From positions 1,396,973 to 1,460,972 of the forward strand of contig PJRA01000549.1 of the NCBI GenBank assembly GCA_016987375.1: a stretch of DNA of 64,000 nt, written 5' to 3'. Below the pieces are notes generated by a model. It saw only the letters and a list, made by a program, of their open reading frames with translations. It had not been told where the DNA came from and made no database searches. Shown here in pieces: positions 42,696-53,915 of this stretch. The translations under genes and the position numbers were made by a program. Numbering within the stretch: the stretch's first letter is position 1; each line of letters starts with the position of its first letter. Origin of the DNA: Brachionus koreanus. Lineage: Eukaryota; Rotifera; Eurotatoria; Ploima; Brachionidae.

Positions 42696-43823
42696 TTAAT
42701 AAAGCATATCATTATTATTTAAATTATTAACTGGTTTTCCAACTGCTGATTTTTGCAGATAGGGAAAAACTTGTTCCCTCAATATTTGATAATAGCGATC
42801 TCGAATATAATTTGACGATTCAAGATCAATTATGTCAAGCTTCACTGAATTGTTTACCTTGGCTATTGATTTTTCTATCTTTCCATCATTTGAATCTTCG
42901 ATTTCCTCTGGTTTATAGGCGTCGAAATTTAGGCTTATCTTAGGTAAATCATCGCTCAAGTCGTGCTCTACTACAACATCTTCATCATCGCTTTCTTGAT
43001 TATTACTTAGCATGGTGCCTATATTAAAGCTTTGAGGCCTATTTTTTAGAATTTTTTTAATTCGTTTTGACCGACATTTATTTCTGACCAAATTTCCATT
43101 AATAAAATGAATATGTTCTTTATTTAAAAGTTCATTATCTCTGATCGATGAACTAATAGATGATATTTGCTTAATACTGTTATACTTAGACAGACCTATA
43201 CCGGAATCAATTTCTGATTGAACTGTGCTTAGTTTGACCTCAGATTTCGAAGTTTCTGTCTTTTTTGGCTGAAGTGAAAATGATGACGAGGACGAAATCA
43301 AAGGCGGCACTGACTTGCTATTATAGTATGTAAAAAAATCATTTTCGTTCAAAAAATTTAAGCGCGATCTTTGACGAAAATTTAAAAAACAACTTAAAGT
43401 CAGTAAAATCAACAGGCCTGAAGACAAAATAGATAGAACTATAATTGTTATGACCAAATCTTCTTTAGAAGTATTGATATTAAATTTATTTTGGCCCATT
43501 TGTTCTGATATTTCTTGTTCATTTGAAATTCTATTAGTCGAATTAAGTTGAGAGTTTGACAATTTTTTGACATGTATCATTAAAAAATTTTCAACTATTT
43601 TAATGAAATTAGTTTGAAAATCAGTTCGATTTAGACCATGTAGTCTGTCAACCGATTTTTTTTGCTTGAGCAGTTCATTGTTTATCTGATTAACTAACTC
43701 TTTGGATGATCGATAGTCCAAACAATTAATCAAATCGATTAACAAGAGTATCAATATGAAAAATTTCATTGTTTTTAGCATATGAATAATCAAAAATCTA
43801 CTAAAGTACTTTTGTCTGAACAT
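42696..43823 (-). CDS. Uncharacterised single-pass membrane protein
   Basis: Single exon, 375 residues from the first ATG. Internal ATGs at residues 15 and 19 would give a cleaner signal peptide (MKFFILILLLIDLINC), so the true start may be there. The extracellular part (about 36-120) has N-glycosylation sequons at N65, N94 and N117. One transmembrane helix (about 123-148, DLVITIIVLSILSSGLLILL) is followed by a ~225-residue cytosolic tail. The tail has a Ser-rich stretch, a basic patch (RNKCRSKRIKKILKNR) and an acidic stretch (ESDDEDVVVEHDLSDD). A type I topology is inferred. No family recognised. Confidence 0.8.
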   Translation of the reverse strand: MFRQKYFSRFLIIHMLKTMKFFILILLLIDLINCLDYRSSKELVNQINNELLKQKKSVDRLHGLNRTDFQTNFIKIVENFLMIHVKKLSNSQLNSTNRISNEQEISEQMGQNKFNINTSKEDLVITIIVLSILSSGLLILLTLSCFLNFRQRSRLNFLNENDFFTYYNSKSVPPLISSSSSFSLQPKKTETSKSEVKLSTVQSEIDSGIGLSKYNSIKQISSISSSIRDNELLNKEHIHFINGNLVRNKCRSKRIKKILKNRPQSFNIGTMLSNNQESDDEDVVVEHDLSDDLPKISLNFDAYKPEEIEDSNDGKIEKSIAKVNNSVKLDIIDLESSNYIRDRYYQILREQVFPYLQKSAVGKPVNNLNNNDMLY

Positions 43824-46127
43824 TAAATGTTTGCTAGAAGATTAAATTTCTTATTAGTTAAAATTTGTTGTTTTAGAGGCGTTTAATTAAACAATTTATG
43901 ATGGGATTATTTTGATTTATGAATTTTAATAATTTTTTTATGCTTGAGTAAATATTAAATATAAAGCAGTGTCTCGGTGATATTAACAGTTTTTTTTTAA
44001 TTAAATTAATTTTGATTTAGGAGTTTTCTCAAGCCTATCTGATTTTATTTCAGGGAGATTTGATTTAAAAAAAATATATAACCTATTGGCATCAACAAAC
44101 AATAATTTCATCTAACTTAAAATATTTAATTGTAAATTTTTTAAAATTATCCAGAAGCAGAGCTCATCTATCTTTTTTACAAACCTTCAAAACATTAAGA
44201 CTAATTAAAAATTGTATTAATAAACTATTTGGACTCGACAATTTTTACAAATATCTTGATGTCGTTGCATTTCAAAGCAACTATTAGAACACTTACTAAT
44301 TAAATTTTTAATTTAAATTTGAACATAAGATTAATATCACAATACAAAATTAATCTAATTAATTAACAAAATGTAATTTCAATAGATTTTACTAGGAAAA
44401 AGAAGAAAGAAATCATTCAATTTTTAATTTTAATTTCTTGGTTAATCAGCAAATTAGTGTGCTTTCCTAAAGGATCACAATTTTGAAAATTTATTTAAAT
44501 TCATTCAAAAAATATTGATATTTACTATTTGTGTATAATACTGCAACTTGGAATTTTTCTAGTCTCTAATTTACAACATATTCAAATTTAGCTTTGAGAA
44601 AAAGAGGCCGTCCTAGAAAAAATCCATAAAATGTGTGAATTTTTTTTTAACAAATATTTGATATAATAATTTACCATTTTTTTTTACTACTAATAAAATT
44701 ATTTTGCTACTTTTATTAAAAAATTTTTACTACGAAAATAATTTCTAGTCTTTACTTTATTCCGATGTTGTTTCGATCAACTTAGACTTGAAATTATTCA
44801 AATTAAACTCATTCACGATTTCTTCTGAACCTCGTTTTCAGTCATTTACTGTTATATTATTATTAAAAAAGGTTCTTATCATAATCATTGTCCTTTTTCT
44901 GCTTGAGTATTCCATTTTTGGTCGCATTTTTCAAGAAACGTTATTATTTCTCACAACTTTTTTCATTTAAAAATAGAGTTTTTTCAACTTTTTTCACGTA
45001 CCCGCAGTCCTGGGTCCGATCTAAATTTTTTTCGTTCCGGAACTGGATCCGTCTACACATAACTTCTCGAAATGGCTTGGATCTGGTAGGTCCTTTCCTT
45101 GGACTTTTTGAAATTCCGTATTTAGGCCTGTCCCAATTTAATTTATAATCGAAAAAGTAAAAGTTTTGATCAAATTTTATTTTTAAAAAATGATTGAATC
45201 ATTTTGAATGGGCTATTAAATTTCAATTCATTTTTTGAAATTAAAATCCTTTTTCAATTGTTTAAAAATAAAGCTTTGAAATTTAATTACGCATTTAAAA
45301 TGTTTTGATAATTTTTGAAATACGAAATTTGATCAAAAATTTTACTATGCCTTATAATCAGTAAAACTCTGAATTTAAAAATCAACTTAAATAAAAATGA
45401 AAAATTCAACAGTGAATAAATGAATTTTTTTATGTTTTAGTCCCGTTTTGATCCCAGAATTGGACAAAAAATTAATACCTTATAAAAGCTACTTAAAATT
45501 TTTATATTTAATTCAATAAAGACTGTGAAATATAATGAATTTAAGCCCGCCATAATGGGTACAGCTATATTTTAACCACTGTTTAATTCAATTATTTTAT
45601 TCAATTTTAAAGACTTTTATTTTAGAGTTATCTTAAAATAAATTGATCAGAATTATATTATCTTAAAATACAAGAGTGTTTATAGTGAGTAAGTCATAAT
45701 TTGCATAGCTTTATCACATACGCTTCTTCAGCTAAAGGAATCATCACTTAACGGCATTAATATAACTAAATAAAATATTAAAGAGGATTGTTCAGACAAA
45801 GAAATTTTAGTACCAATAAAGTTGGAACTTGTCTAACTAGTCTAACTAGTCTATTCTTTCTTTCTAAATTGTCTAATATTTCAAAATAAAGTACCTGCCA
45901 ATCACAATTTATGATTTTGAATTAAGTCAGAAGGATAAATAAAATTAATAATGGTTAATTAATTAAAATTTTGAATAACAATACAAAAATTGAATAAAAA
46001 TAAATGAATTTTATTAATTTCATGGGATCAAAATGACGCAGCCAGCCTTTTCTTTTATCCTTGATTTATCCAAATTTAAAATTTGAAAAAAAAAATTAAG
46101 AAAAAAAATTTTATTTTTGAAATAAAA
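43824..46127. other. Intergenic region with possible transposon remnants
   Basis: No intact gene. A short open stretch ends with an AT-hook-like LRKRGRPRKNP at 44594-44629. A GC-richer patch at about 45000-45130 is unassigned. Open frames at 44788-45148 lack family features. A short tandem GTCTAACTA repeat lies at 45831-45850. Confidence 0.5.
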
Positions 46128-47219
46128 TTAGTAGTCTGATGTATCTGAATGAATCAAATAATGTTGTGTATCAGATAATTCCCTAAGTTCTCTCGCCGCT
46201 TTTTCTGCCGTCAAATCTCTTTGAGGTTGTGCAAGCATTTCATATCCAACCATGAATTTTTTAACGCTAGAGCTTCTTAGCAATGGAGGTAGATATGATG
46301 CAAAAAGTTGCCAATGTTCTTGAGGCTCATTTAGATATTTCCCACTAGGTCCAAAATGAAATCCCATTGTATATGGAAACGAACATTTGAACAAATTATC
46401 ATATTTAATTAATAATTTTTTCATTATCTTAGCCAAGTCTTGTATTTCAAGTTCGCTCAGTTGATCGATTCTTGAAACATGTCTCTTTGGCACCAACATG
46501 GTTTCATAAGGCCATACAGCCCAATAAGGAACTAAAACTATCCATGTTTCATTTTCTACCACTATACGCTCTTTAAGTTTAATTTCACGGTTTAAATATT
46601 CAATTAGCATTACTTTGCCATGCTTTTTGTAAAATTTTAGTTGATTTTCATCCTCGCGATGTATTTCATTAGGAATAAAATTCGATGCCCAAACTTGGCA
46701 ATGAGGATGTGGATTAGAACAGCCCATGATTTCGCCCTTATTTTCAAAAATTTGTACCCAATTATACTTTGGACTCAATTCTTGATACATTTCGATCCAT
46801 TTCTTAATCACATTGACGATGTCAGCTATTTTCATTGTGGGCAATGTAAGATCAGAATATGGGTGAAAGCACATTACTTTACATGAACCTTTGGCTGGTT
46901 TTAATTTAAACAAGTCATCGCTAATTGGATCAGTTGATTGTGAATTTTCGACAGATGCTTCGTATTCAAAAAGAGCCGGAAAATCATTATCAAAAACGTA
47001 GGTTTCTTTATAATCAGGATTGATTTGCCCGTTTGGCCTTGTAACATTAGGACAAAGTGGATTGGATGGATCGAAGCGAACACGATTTGGATTTTTCGAT
47101 TCTTCAACTTGACCTTTCCATGGTCGTTTGGTCCTATGAGGTGAAACTAATACCCACTCATCTTTCAATGGATTATACCTTGTATGAGGAAACTCGTCTA
47201 AATTAAGACTACACGACAT
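46128..47219 (-). CDS. GALT: Galactose-1-phosphate uridylyltransferase
   Basis: Leloir pathway enzyme: UDP-glucose + galactose-1-phosphate to glucose-1-phosphate + UDP-galactose. Single exon, 363 residues (human 379). Highly conserved start (HTRYNPLKDEWVLVSPHRTKRPW), NPLCPN metal-site region, DNDFPAL, the HIT-like active site SNPHPHCQVWASNF (HPHCQ at 171-175, nucleophilic His173), VLVPYWAVWPYETMLVPKRH, KYDNLF and RSSSVKKFMVGYEMLAQPQRDLT. An oddity is that the C-terminal HWQLHAHYYPP of human GALT reads HWQLFASYLPP here, so two metal-ligand histidines are replaced by Phe306 and Ser308; His288 is kept. The catalytic motif is intact, so the protein is probably active. Confidence 0.97.
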   Translation of the reverse strand: MSCSLNLDEFPHTRYNPLKDEWVLVSPHRTKRPWKGQVEESKNPNRVRFDPSNPLCPNVTRPNGQINPDYKETYVFDNDFPALFEYEASVENSQSTDPISDDLFKLKPAKGSCKVMCFHPYSDLTLPTMKIADIVNVIKKWIEMYQELSPKYNWVQIFENKGEIMGCSNPHPHCQVWASNFIPNEIHREDENQLKFYKKHGKVMLIEYLNREIKLKERIVVENETWIVLVPYWAVWPYETMLVPKRHVSRIDQLSELEIQDLAKIMKKLLIKYDNLFKCSFPYTMGFHFGPSGKYLNEPQEHWQLFASYLPPLLRSSSVKKFMVGYEMLAQPQRDLTAEKAARELRELSDTQHYLIHSDTSDY

Positions 47220-48265
47220 TGTTAATTATTTTCTATAGTTTATATTTTACCTTTTGGAAATTATTTTTAAAGAATTTAATTCAACATAATTTTAAATTTA
47301 TGCTTAAAATTTTAACTTTTTCTGTTCTCAGCATATTTTTACACAAATATAGAAAATATAATTCAATTTTTTAAGCATTTGAAAGTATTTAAAAAGTTTT
47401 TTTCTCTAAATTTAAAAAATATGATATTTTAATAAATATATGAAGCAAGCTTGCTCAGAAATTAAGCTATCAATTAAATGTTAAAATTCAAAATTGCATA
47501 TTAATAGATTTAAATTCTTTTAATGAATTTTTAATTATCATATCACAACACAACTTTGGTTGATATTATTTTGAGAAGTAATTTATCAAAAGAATCTTTT
47601 TTATTCTTTATATCTTTGATACCGTTCATCAGAATAATTAAAAATTAAAAAAAATAAAAAAAAAGAAAAAGAAAAAATTTTTATTTTGACAAATTTGGTA
47701 GTAAATAACGAGGCCTAGAACGTATTTATGGGCTATTTAAGGATGTGGGTAGGAGAGCTAAGATTCTATATTTGTTTTAAACTAATTGCATTAACATGCT
47801 AAATATTGTTGGGTATCAATGGCAGCCAATAGACCCAAAACTTGGTTAGAGTCAAGGTTTGGTCTTGATGGTCGCAGGGTTAATTTTTTTTTAATCTTAT
47901 TGTTTTATCTTATACTCAATTCTTTTATCCATCAAATTTTTATATTTTAAATTTTTTTAATTTTATTTTTGTAAATGGAGAACACTATTTTGAGGCGGTC
48001 TTATGGCTGCCACTGACGGTACCCAACACTAATGCTAAAAATACTTTTTAATTAAAAACTAATTTTACAATTATCAGAATCTTCACCTTACTCAAAAAAA
48101 GTTCACTTTATTAATTAATATTAAAAATGTACAATAAATTTAGTATACTGAATTTTAAATAAACGAAGAAATCTACCAAGACTTCATATTTTGTACATGT
48201 GATAAAAAATTTTTGAATTTTTAAAATTAAAATTTGAATTTAAACTCTTCAATTTGTACTAAAAA
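47220..48265. other. Intergenic region with a short inverted-repeat element
   Basis: Divergent upstream region of GALT (minus) and the TKL kinase (plus). Contains the 221 bp inverted-repeat unit at 47808-48028; otherwise AT-rich. Confidence 0.6.
47808..48028. mobile_element. MITE-like unit with TGTTGGGTA terminal inverted repeats
   Basis: The left end TGTTGGGTATCAATGGCAGC and the reverse complement of the right end, TGTTGGGTACCGTCAGTGGC, share TGTTGGGTA and then GTGGCAGCCA-type sequence. They form inverted termini of about 28 bases around a 165 bp interior without coding capacity. No clear target-site duplication is seen. Confidence 0.55.
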
Positions 48266-49723
48266 ATGTCAAAAAAAATCGATCCATCAGAAATTGAACT
48301 ATTAGAAGAAATTGGTGACGGTTCTTATGCTGGTAAGAAAAAAATACTGTGATAAATCAAAATAACTTTTTTGTTAGTCGTCCATAAGGGAATATTCAAA
48401 GGCGAATTTGTTGCTATCAAAAAATTTGACGGATCATGTCCAATAAGTTGTAAAAAACAGCTCGAAAATGAGATTCAAATTTTAGGAAAATTAAGCCATC
48501 AAAATATTGTCAAATTATTTGGATTTTGTGATAAAAAAAAAAACAATTTTTTAGTACTCGAATACTTAGATGGAGGCTCATTATTTGATTTGCTAGTTTC
48601 AGACGAGAAGAACATAAACTCTTGCAAATTAATACAAGATATTTGCAATGGAATGGAATACTTACATTCAAACTCAGTTGTTCATTTGGATCTCAAAAGT
48701 TCCAATATTATATTAAATAAAAGAAAAGACAAGGCTAAAATTACAGATTTTGGTATCTCAAAAATATCAACTTTAACCACAATGATTTCATCAAATATTC
48801 GCAGTAAAAGTGCTAAGGGAACTTTCAGATGGATGGCACCTGAAGTTAGCAATGGATTTCCCGGTACGCATTCATCTGATGTCTGGAGTTTTGGTTGTAT
48901 TTTGATTGAAATTATGACAAGAAAATTGCCATTTTATTCCTTGAGTGATCAACAATTGCTTACAATTCTTCAAAATCCAAAATCAGATTTACCAATTAAT
49001 AGTAAAAATTTTTCAAAAATTCTAGCTGGAATTGTATGTGAATGCTTGAAAAGAGAACCAAATGAACGACCAATGTTTAACTATCTCAAAGTTTTCTTGT
49101 CTAAATGCACTCAAAATGACTTTGATTTAAAAGAAATTGATCAAAAAACAGATCCTTTAGAAACATCAAATGAGATGAATAAATTTATTGAAAATGTTAA
49201 AAATTATGAGCAAGAGCTAAAAAAAGATAAAGAAATTGAAGAATTAAGAAAAAAATTAAATGAAAAAGAAAAAGACATATGTTCTGTAAACAACAATCTT
49301 GCGGAACTCAAGACAAAATTTAATGAACTGGCTATTAAAAAGCAAAATATTGATTTATATCACCAAATTAGACAATTAAATTGGAACTCGGGTCTGAATC
49401 TAAGTCCTCCTGATACTCCAATAAATTGTTTATCAAAAGTTAGACAATATTGCCATTCACCAGATTATTCTTCAATTAAAAGTCCTACAGACACTCCACG
49501 AAATTGTTATTCTCAAAATAGATCATCCTACTGTATTCCAAGTTATTCTTTAATAAAAAAGACTCCTGCAGAAACTTCACAGAATTATTTTTCACAAAAT
49601 AGATCACCTTGTTCTACTCCAATCAAAAATGTAATCCTTAAGCATTCAGGAAGAGATACAGGCCACACTTATGTAAGCAGAGTTAGTGCAAATGGACGAA
49701 TAATTTATGAAGGCCCTCATTGA
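48266..49723 (+). CDS. TKL-type protein kinase with (S/T)P-rich tail; C-terminal motif cut by TGA
   Basis: Two exons, 48266-48332 and 48378-49723 (45 bp intron), give 470 residues. Kinase domain about residues 10-280: glycine loop GDGSYAVVHKG, VAIKKF lysine, catalytic loop HLDLKSSN, TDFGIS, RWMAPEV, SDVWSFG. The HLD (not HRD) loop and WMAPE motif fit tyrosine-kinase-like mixed-lineage/TAK1-like kinases. A coiled coil (about 310-355) follows, then three imperfect repeats around (S/T)P...DTPxNC.S and QNRS. The frame ends NGRIIYEGPH, TGA (49721-49723), then continues GTYYLTPAGNKVYVKLN to TAA at 49775-49777. The joined motif GP-x-G-G-x-YY-x-T-x-x-G-N-K-x-Y looks like a known C-terminal module, so the TGA probably truncates it by 17 residues. 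Confidence 0.88.
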
Positions 49724-49777
49724 GGAACCTATTATCTTACTCCAGCTGGAAACAAAGTTTATGTAAAATTAAATTAA

Positions 49778-52061
49778 AATAGCATTAAATTATATCATTC
49801 GATCAAACAAATCATTCAAAATTTTATATACCATTTTGTTGTATACATTATTTTGATTCAAAGTTTTATTTTTTTATTATTTATCCATTAAATTTTTATT
49901 TATTTATTTTAATTAAAAGATAAAATTAATAAAAATTTTAACTAGTCGATTTTTTGCATGACAATCACGCTTCAAATTTTTCTGAAAGATTAAGCATGTT
50001 TTTTTGAATAATGTATATAATCCTGCTATAAAAATGAAATACGATTATTTTTTGTTATCCCTTGCTAAAATCTTGAGCGCTGTTGTATTTGAATTTTTAG
50101 CAAAAAATCAAAATAAAACACCAAAATAAAAATTAATTGATTTTTAAATACGCTTTTCAATCAAATGACCTTCTTCAAATTTGTTGCCATAATAAATCAT
50201 AGAAAAAAATATAGATGAAAAATTTAAAAAAAAAGTCTAGTTGATTGAAAGAAAATTATTGATATATACATTTTAGACATTCAAATTCAAATTTTTAGAC
50301 TATTTAACAGTATAATTAGTACAAATGAAAGCTTTTTCTTTATTTTGTCTTTTGAATTAATAATTTAATGATAGTCTTCTATGCAATGTGTTTTCTAAAA
50401 ATCTTTTCATAAGTTATTTAAATTTATCAAATTATTCCTTTATTTCATTGTTCATAAAACACCTAATGAGCGATGTTAAAAAAAAAGTAAAATAAAAATA
50501 AAAAATTAAATATAGTAGAATAAAATCTATTTTAATATGATTTGAGGAGTAGTTCTAGGATTTTTCTGTTTTCTCACTAGATTCACTAAAAAGATACCTA
50601 ATTGACTCCATCGTACCATCTTTGCTTTCTTCTTTATTAAGCTTTTTTTCAAGCTTTATCCTTTTTCTTGCTTTGACTGCCATATTTTCTATATATTGTC
50701 TTTTTCTTCTAGGATGATTTTCATTTCATCTATCACGGATTTTTTGCTAGTTCTATTTTCTTTATTTCTTGTTTCATTTAGGATATTGTTCACTAGTGTT
50801 TTTGTTAATTTTTTCTTTTATTTTAATAAAATTTGAAAAAATTTAAACACTAATAATACTTTTTATCATCAATATTTTATAATATGAAAATTTTGAAAAA
50901 AAAAAATTAAAATATTTTACTTTTCAATAAGACTCTTATTTTAGGGTAAAATTAAATTAGAAAGTCACTTCAAATGACTTGATGAATTTTGCACCAGACT
51001 GGTTCATACTTAAACAAATCTAAAAATAAAAAAAATTATAGTAAATGTAAAAATAAAAAAAATTATAGTAAATGTTTTAATAATATTGCCCTGATGAAAT
51101 TTTTCGTTTAATTCAGTCGAAATAAGAGATAAAGAAATAAATTTGACGAATTGTAGATTATTATGACCCAAATTATTCAACTTATTTTATTTTTTTTAAA
51201 TCTGTATTATTAATTTATTATTTAATTGTTAATTATTTGGAAATTTTATTTTTACTTTAATAAGCTAAATGATGTTAATATTTTAATAACAGTGTATTGT
51301 TATTTAACTGTCCATTTTTCTAATTTCAATTTGTCCATGGGACTTAAAATTTAATTAAATAAATAAAATAAATATTGTTTACATATAATTCTGAAGATCC
51401 AATAATAATATCTAAACCTTGCTACCCAATAAATAATTTTAATTTAAAGTTCAAAAATGCTTCAACAAGTTTCTTGCGGAGATCAAAGAGTTACGTGTAA
51501 ACTACTCAGCATCATTAAATTGGTAAACAAATTACTAAAAATGAAAAATGTTAATTCAATTTGGTACAAAATGAAGAGTATCATAGATCACGTAATTAGG
51601 TTCTAAGACAAATTATTCTTTGGACAATTAAGCACTAATTAGTTAATTAAATAACAATGTTAATACCCAGTATGAAGTTGATACGCATAGATTGCTCAAT
51701 ACCAGTAGTAGCAAATTAAAGCCGATACTCGAAAACAACTAGATACTCAGCTTAGTGTATCATATTAGGCAAAATGTGTCAAATATTCACCTGGAAAACA
51801 GAGTCATGTCGGCTTCTCTCAACTAACTAAATTACTCAAATATTACATAGATCAATTTGGTAATAGGATTATGACATAATCCAATTCAGCACTCCGCCTC
51901 TAAACTCTTCCATGGAGAATTCCTATATTTAAACTATCCGAACTACTGACATTACAACAAACTCTCTAAGCTTATTAAAAAAAAAAAATAACCGCTTATT
52001 GGATTATATTTCTTCTTATAAAAGCAAATTTTATCTTTTGCAACTATCATCAATTATCAAA
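49778..52061. other. Intergenic region between the TKL kinase and FoxQ2-like gene
   Basis: Contains a 57-codon minus-strand open stretch (50555-50725) rich in Lys/Glu/Arg, a 27 bp perfect tandem duplication at 51021-51074, and a short plus-strand open frame starting at ATG 51456 (about 48 codons) of unknown meaning. The final ~500 bases before the FoxQ2-like start are less AT-rich than average, with a TATA-like CTATATTTAAAC near 51922, suggesting the promoter. Confidence 0.5.
51021..51074. repeat. 27 bp tandem duplication
   Basis: Two adjacent identical copies of a 27 bp AT-rich unit ending TATAGTAAATG (51021-51047 and 51048-51074). Confidence 0.85.
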
Positions 52062-53027
52062 ATGTATCAAGAAAGCTCAAACCAACAACAATTCACCCAG
52101 TATGACCCTCAATACTACTATTCAAACTACTACCAACAATCATATGCTCAATATGGACAATATTATCCATACTACTATTACCCTCAATATAATCAAGAAA
52201 ACCAGTACTCAACCAACTATCCTATTATAGAAAGCAAACCAACAACACCTAACCCGACCCAAACTTATTCAGTAGCAGAAAATACACCAGAAAAACAAAA
52301 TGACTCAGGTATTGATGTCATTAGCCCTCAACTTCAGCAATATCAATATCAAGCTATTCAACAATTTGAAAGTGATATAAATGAAAAAAATCAAGAGTCT
52401 GACGATGAAGAGTCATTAAATGATGAAGAAGAAGAAGAGAAAGAAAATGAAGAAAAACCAAAATGTAATTCAAAATTAAATCCTGCAAAGCCACCAAAAC
52501 CCTATTTAGAGATAATTGCTGATGGAATTTTGTCTTGTAATGTTAAAATGATGCAATTGCATGAAATTTACAATTTCATGGAAAAAAAATATGATTATTT
52601 TGCCAAAAATGTCAACAAATCGTGGAGAAATTCGGTAAGACATAATTTGAGTTTAAATGAGTGTTTTGTTAAAGCTGGACGTGGATCGAACGGAAAAGGA
52701 AATTATTGGAAAATACATCCAGCTTGTGAAAAAGAATTTATTAGAGGAAATTTTAGAAGAAAAAGTTTCAAGCAACTAATTAGAGCAAGTCAACAAAAAA
52801 ATAATCAAAATAACGAGAATCAATTTGTTTTGCCTGTAGACTATAGTTTAAATTATCCGAGTTTGATTCCACCGCCACAGATAAATCACTTGAGTTCAAA
52901 TCCACAATTGGCCAGTTTTCAACTGCCACTTTTCAATGCCAACGAGCAATTGAATGCTTACAATCACTTCATAAATGAAAATAATTCTGAAAGCAAACAA
53001 CATCGCTATCATCCCTATAGGGTTTAA
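52062..53027 (+). CDS. FoxQ2-like forkhead transcription factor
   Basis: Single exon, 321 residues from the first ATG; an upstream TTG-started extension in the same frame is unlikely. The N-terminal ~60 residues are strikingly Tyr/Gln-rich (YYYSNYYQQSYAQYGQYY). A Glu-rich acidic stretch (DDEESLNDEEEEEKENEE) precedes the forkhead at about residues 145-245: PPKPYLEIIADGILSC, WRNSVRHNLSLNECFVKAGR, then GNYWKIHPACEKEF and FRRK. NECFVKAGR...GKGNYW(A/K)IHPAC(x)xxF..G(D/N)FRR is characteristic of FoxQ2, an anterior/apical-organ regulator. KPPKPYLE in place of KPPYSYIAL is divergent at the start of helix 1. The C-terminal region is Asn/Gln/Pro-rich. Confidence 0.88.
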   Translation: MYQESSNQQQFTQYDPQYYYSNYYQQSYAQYGQYYPYYYYPQYNQENQYSTNYPIIESKPTTPNPTQTYSVAENTPEKQNDSGIDVISPQLQQYQYQAIQQFESDINEKNQESDDEESLNDEEEEEKENEEKPKCNSKLNPAKPPKPYLEIIADGILSCNVKMMQLHEIYNFMEKKYDYFAKNVNKSWRNSVRHNLSLNECFVKAGRGSNGKGNYWKIHPACEKEFIRGNFRRKSFKQLIRASQQKNNQNNENQFVLPVDYSLNYPSLIPPPQINHLSSNPQLASFQLPLFNANEQLNAYNHFINENNSESKQHRYHPYRV

Positions 53028-53915
53028 AACAATAAGTTTATTTTTAAATTAAATTTTGTATATTTTTTAAACCGACTGTAAATTTTTATACTATTTGTAA
53101 TTGTCTTTTTTTCTTGATTTTGAATTTAAATCTTAATAAATTTTAAAATTAAATATTTTCATTTTCTTTTTTTTAATTTAATAATATTATTGATATGAAC
53201 TTTAATTAATTTGTATTGATAGTAAAGGTTTATTTATAGTCATTTTTTTTAAGTTCAATAAAATGACTTACATTTATCTCAATTATATTATTAAAAAAGG
53301 TTAAACAAAAAAAAATTAAAAATCCGAAGACACTAAATTAATCAATTAAGAACTTTTTATAAATTTGGTAATCACTCTACCCAGTTTATATAGGTTGAAT
53401 AGAATAGTGTGATTTATTCTTTTTACGTTTAAAGATATGAATAAAGACATTATATGAATAAAGAATGGTTTATATATTTACTATCAATGTTTATAACTTT
53501 TTAAAATAAATAAATTTCAATATAATCTGCTTTTTTGATAAATATTTCAAAGATAAATCCTTATTATATTTTTAAAGGAAAAGATAGAACAGTTGGGTTC
53601 TATTCTTTCCTTTTTTTTATTTAATCCTTTCACTTATTATAACAAGTGGATTTTTCCATAAACAAATAGAAAGATATTTCGGATCATATTTTATTTTTAG
53701 AAACGCTATCGCTACTTTTAACAATTATATAGACTTTACCGCCGATTTAAAAAAATTTCAAGCTGTTTGTTATGAATAAAGTGTTGTGTTTACATTTTTT
53801 TTTAAATACTAAAAAATTCTGTTCTTATCTTCACCATCGATATAATATTAATTATTTCAATATTTAAAAATTAAATTTTATTTACAGACTTTTAGTAAAT
53901 ACTCTTGAAAAATAT
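53028..53915. other. AT-rich intergenic region
   Basis: Convergent 3' ends of the FoxQ2-like gene (plus) and CSTF3 (minus). Nothing further recognised. Confidence 0.6.
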
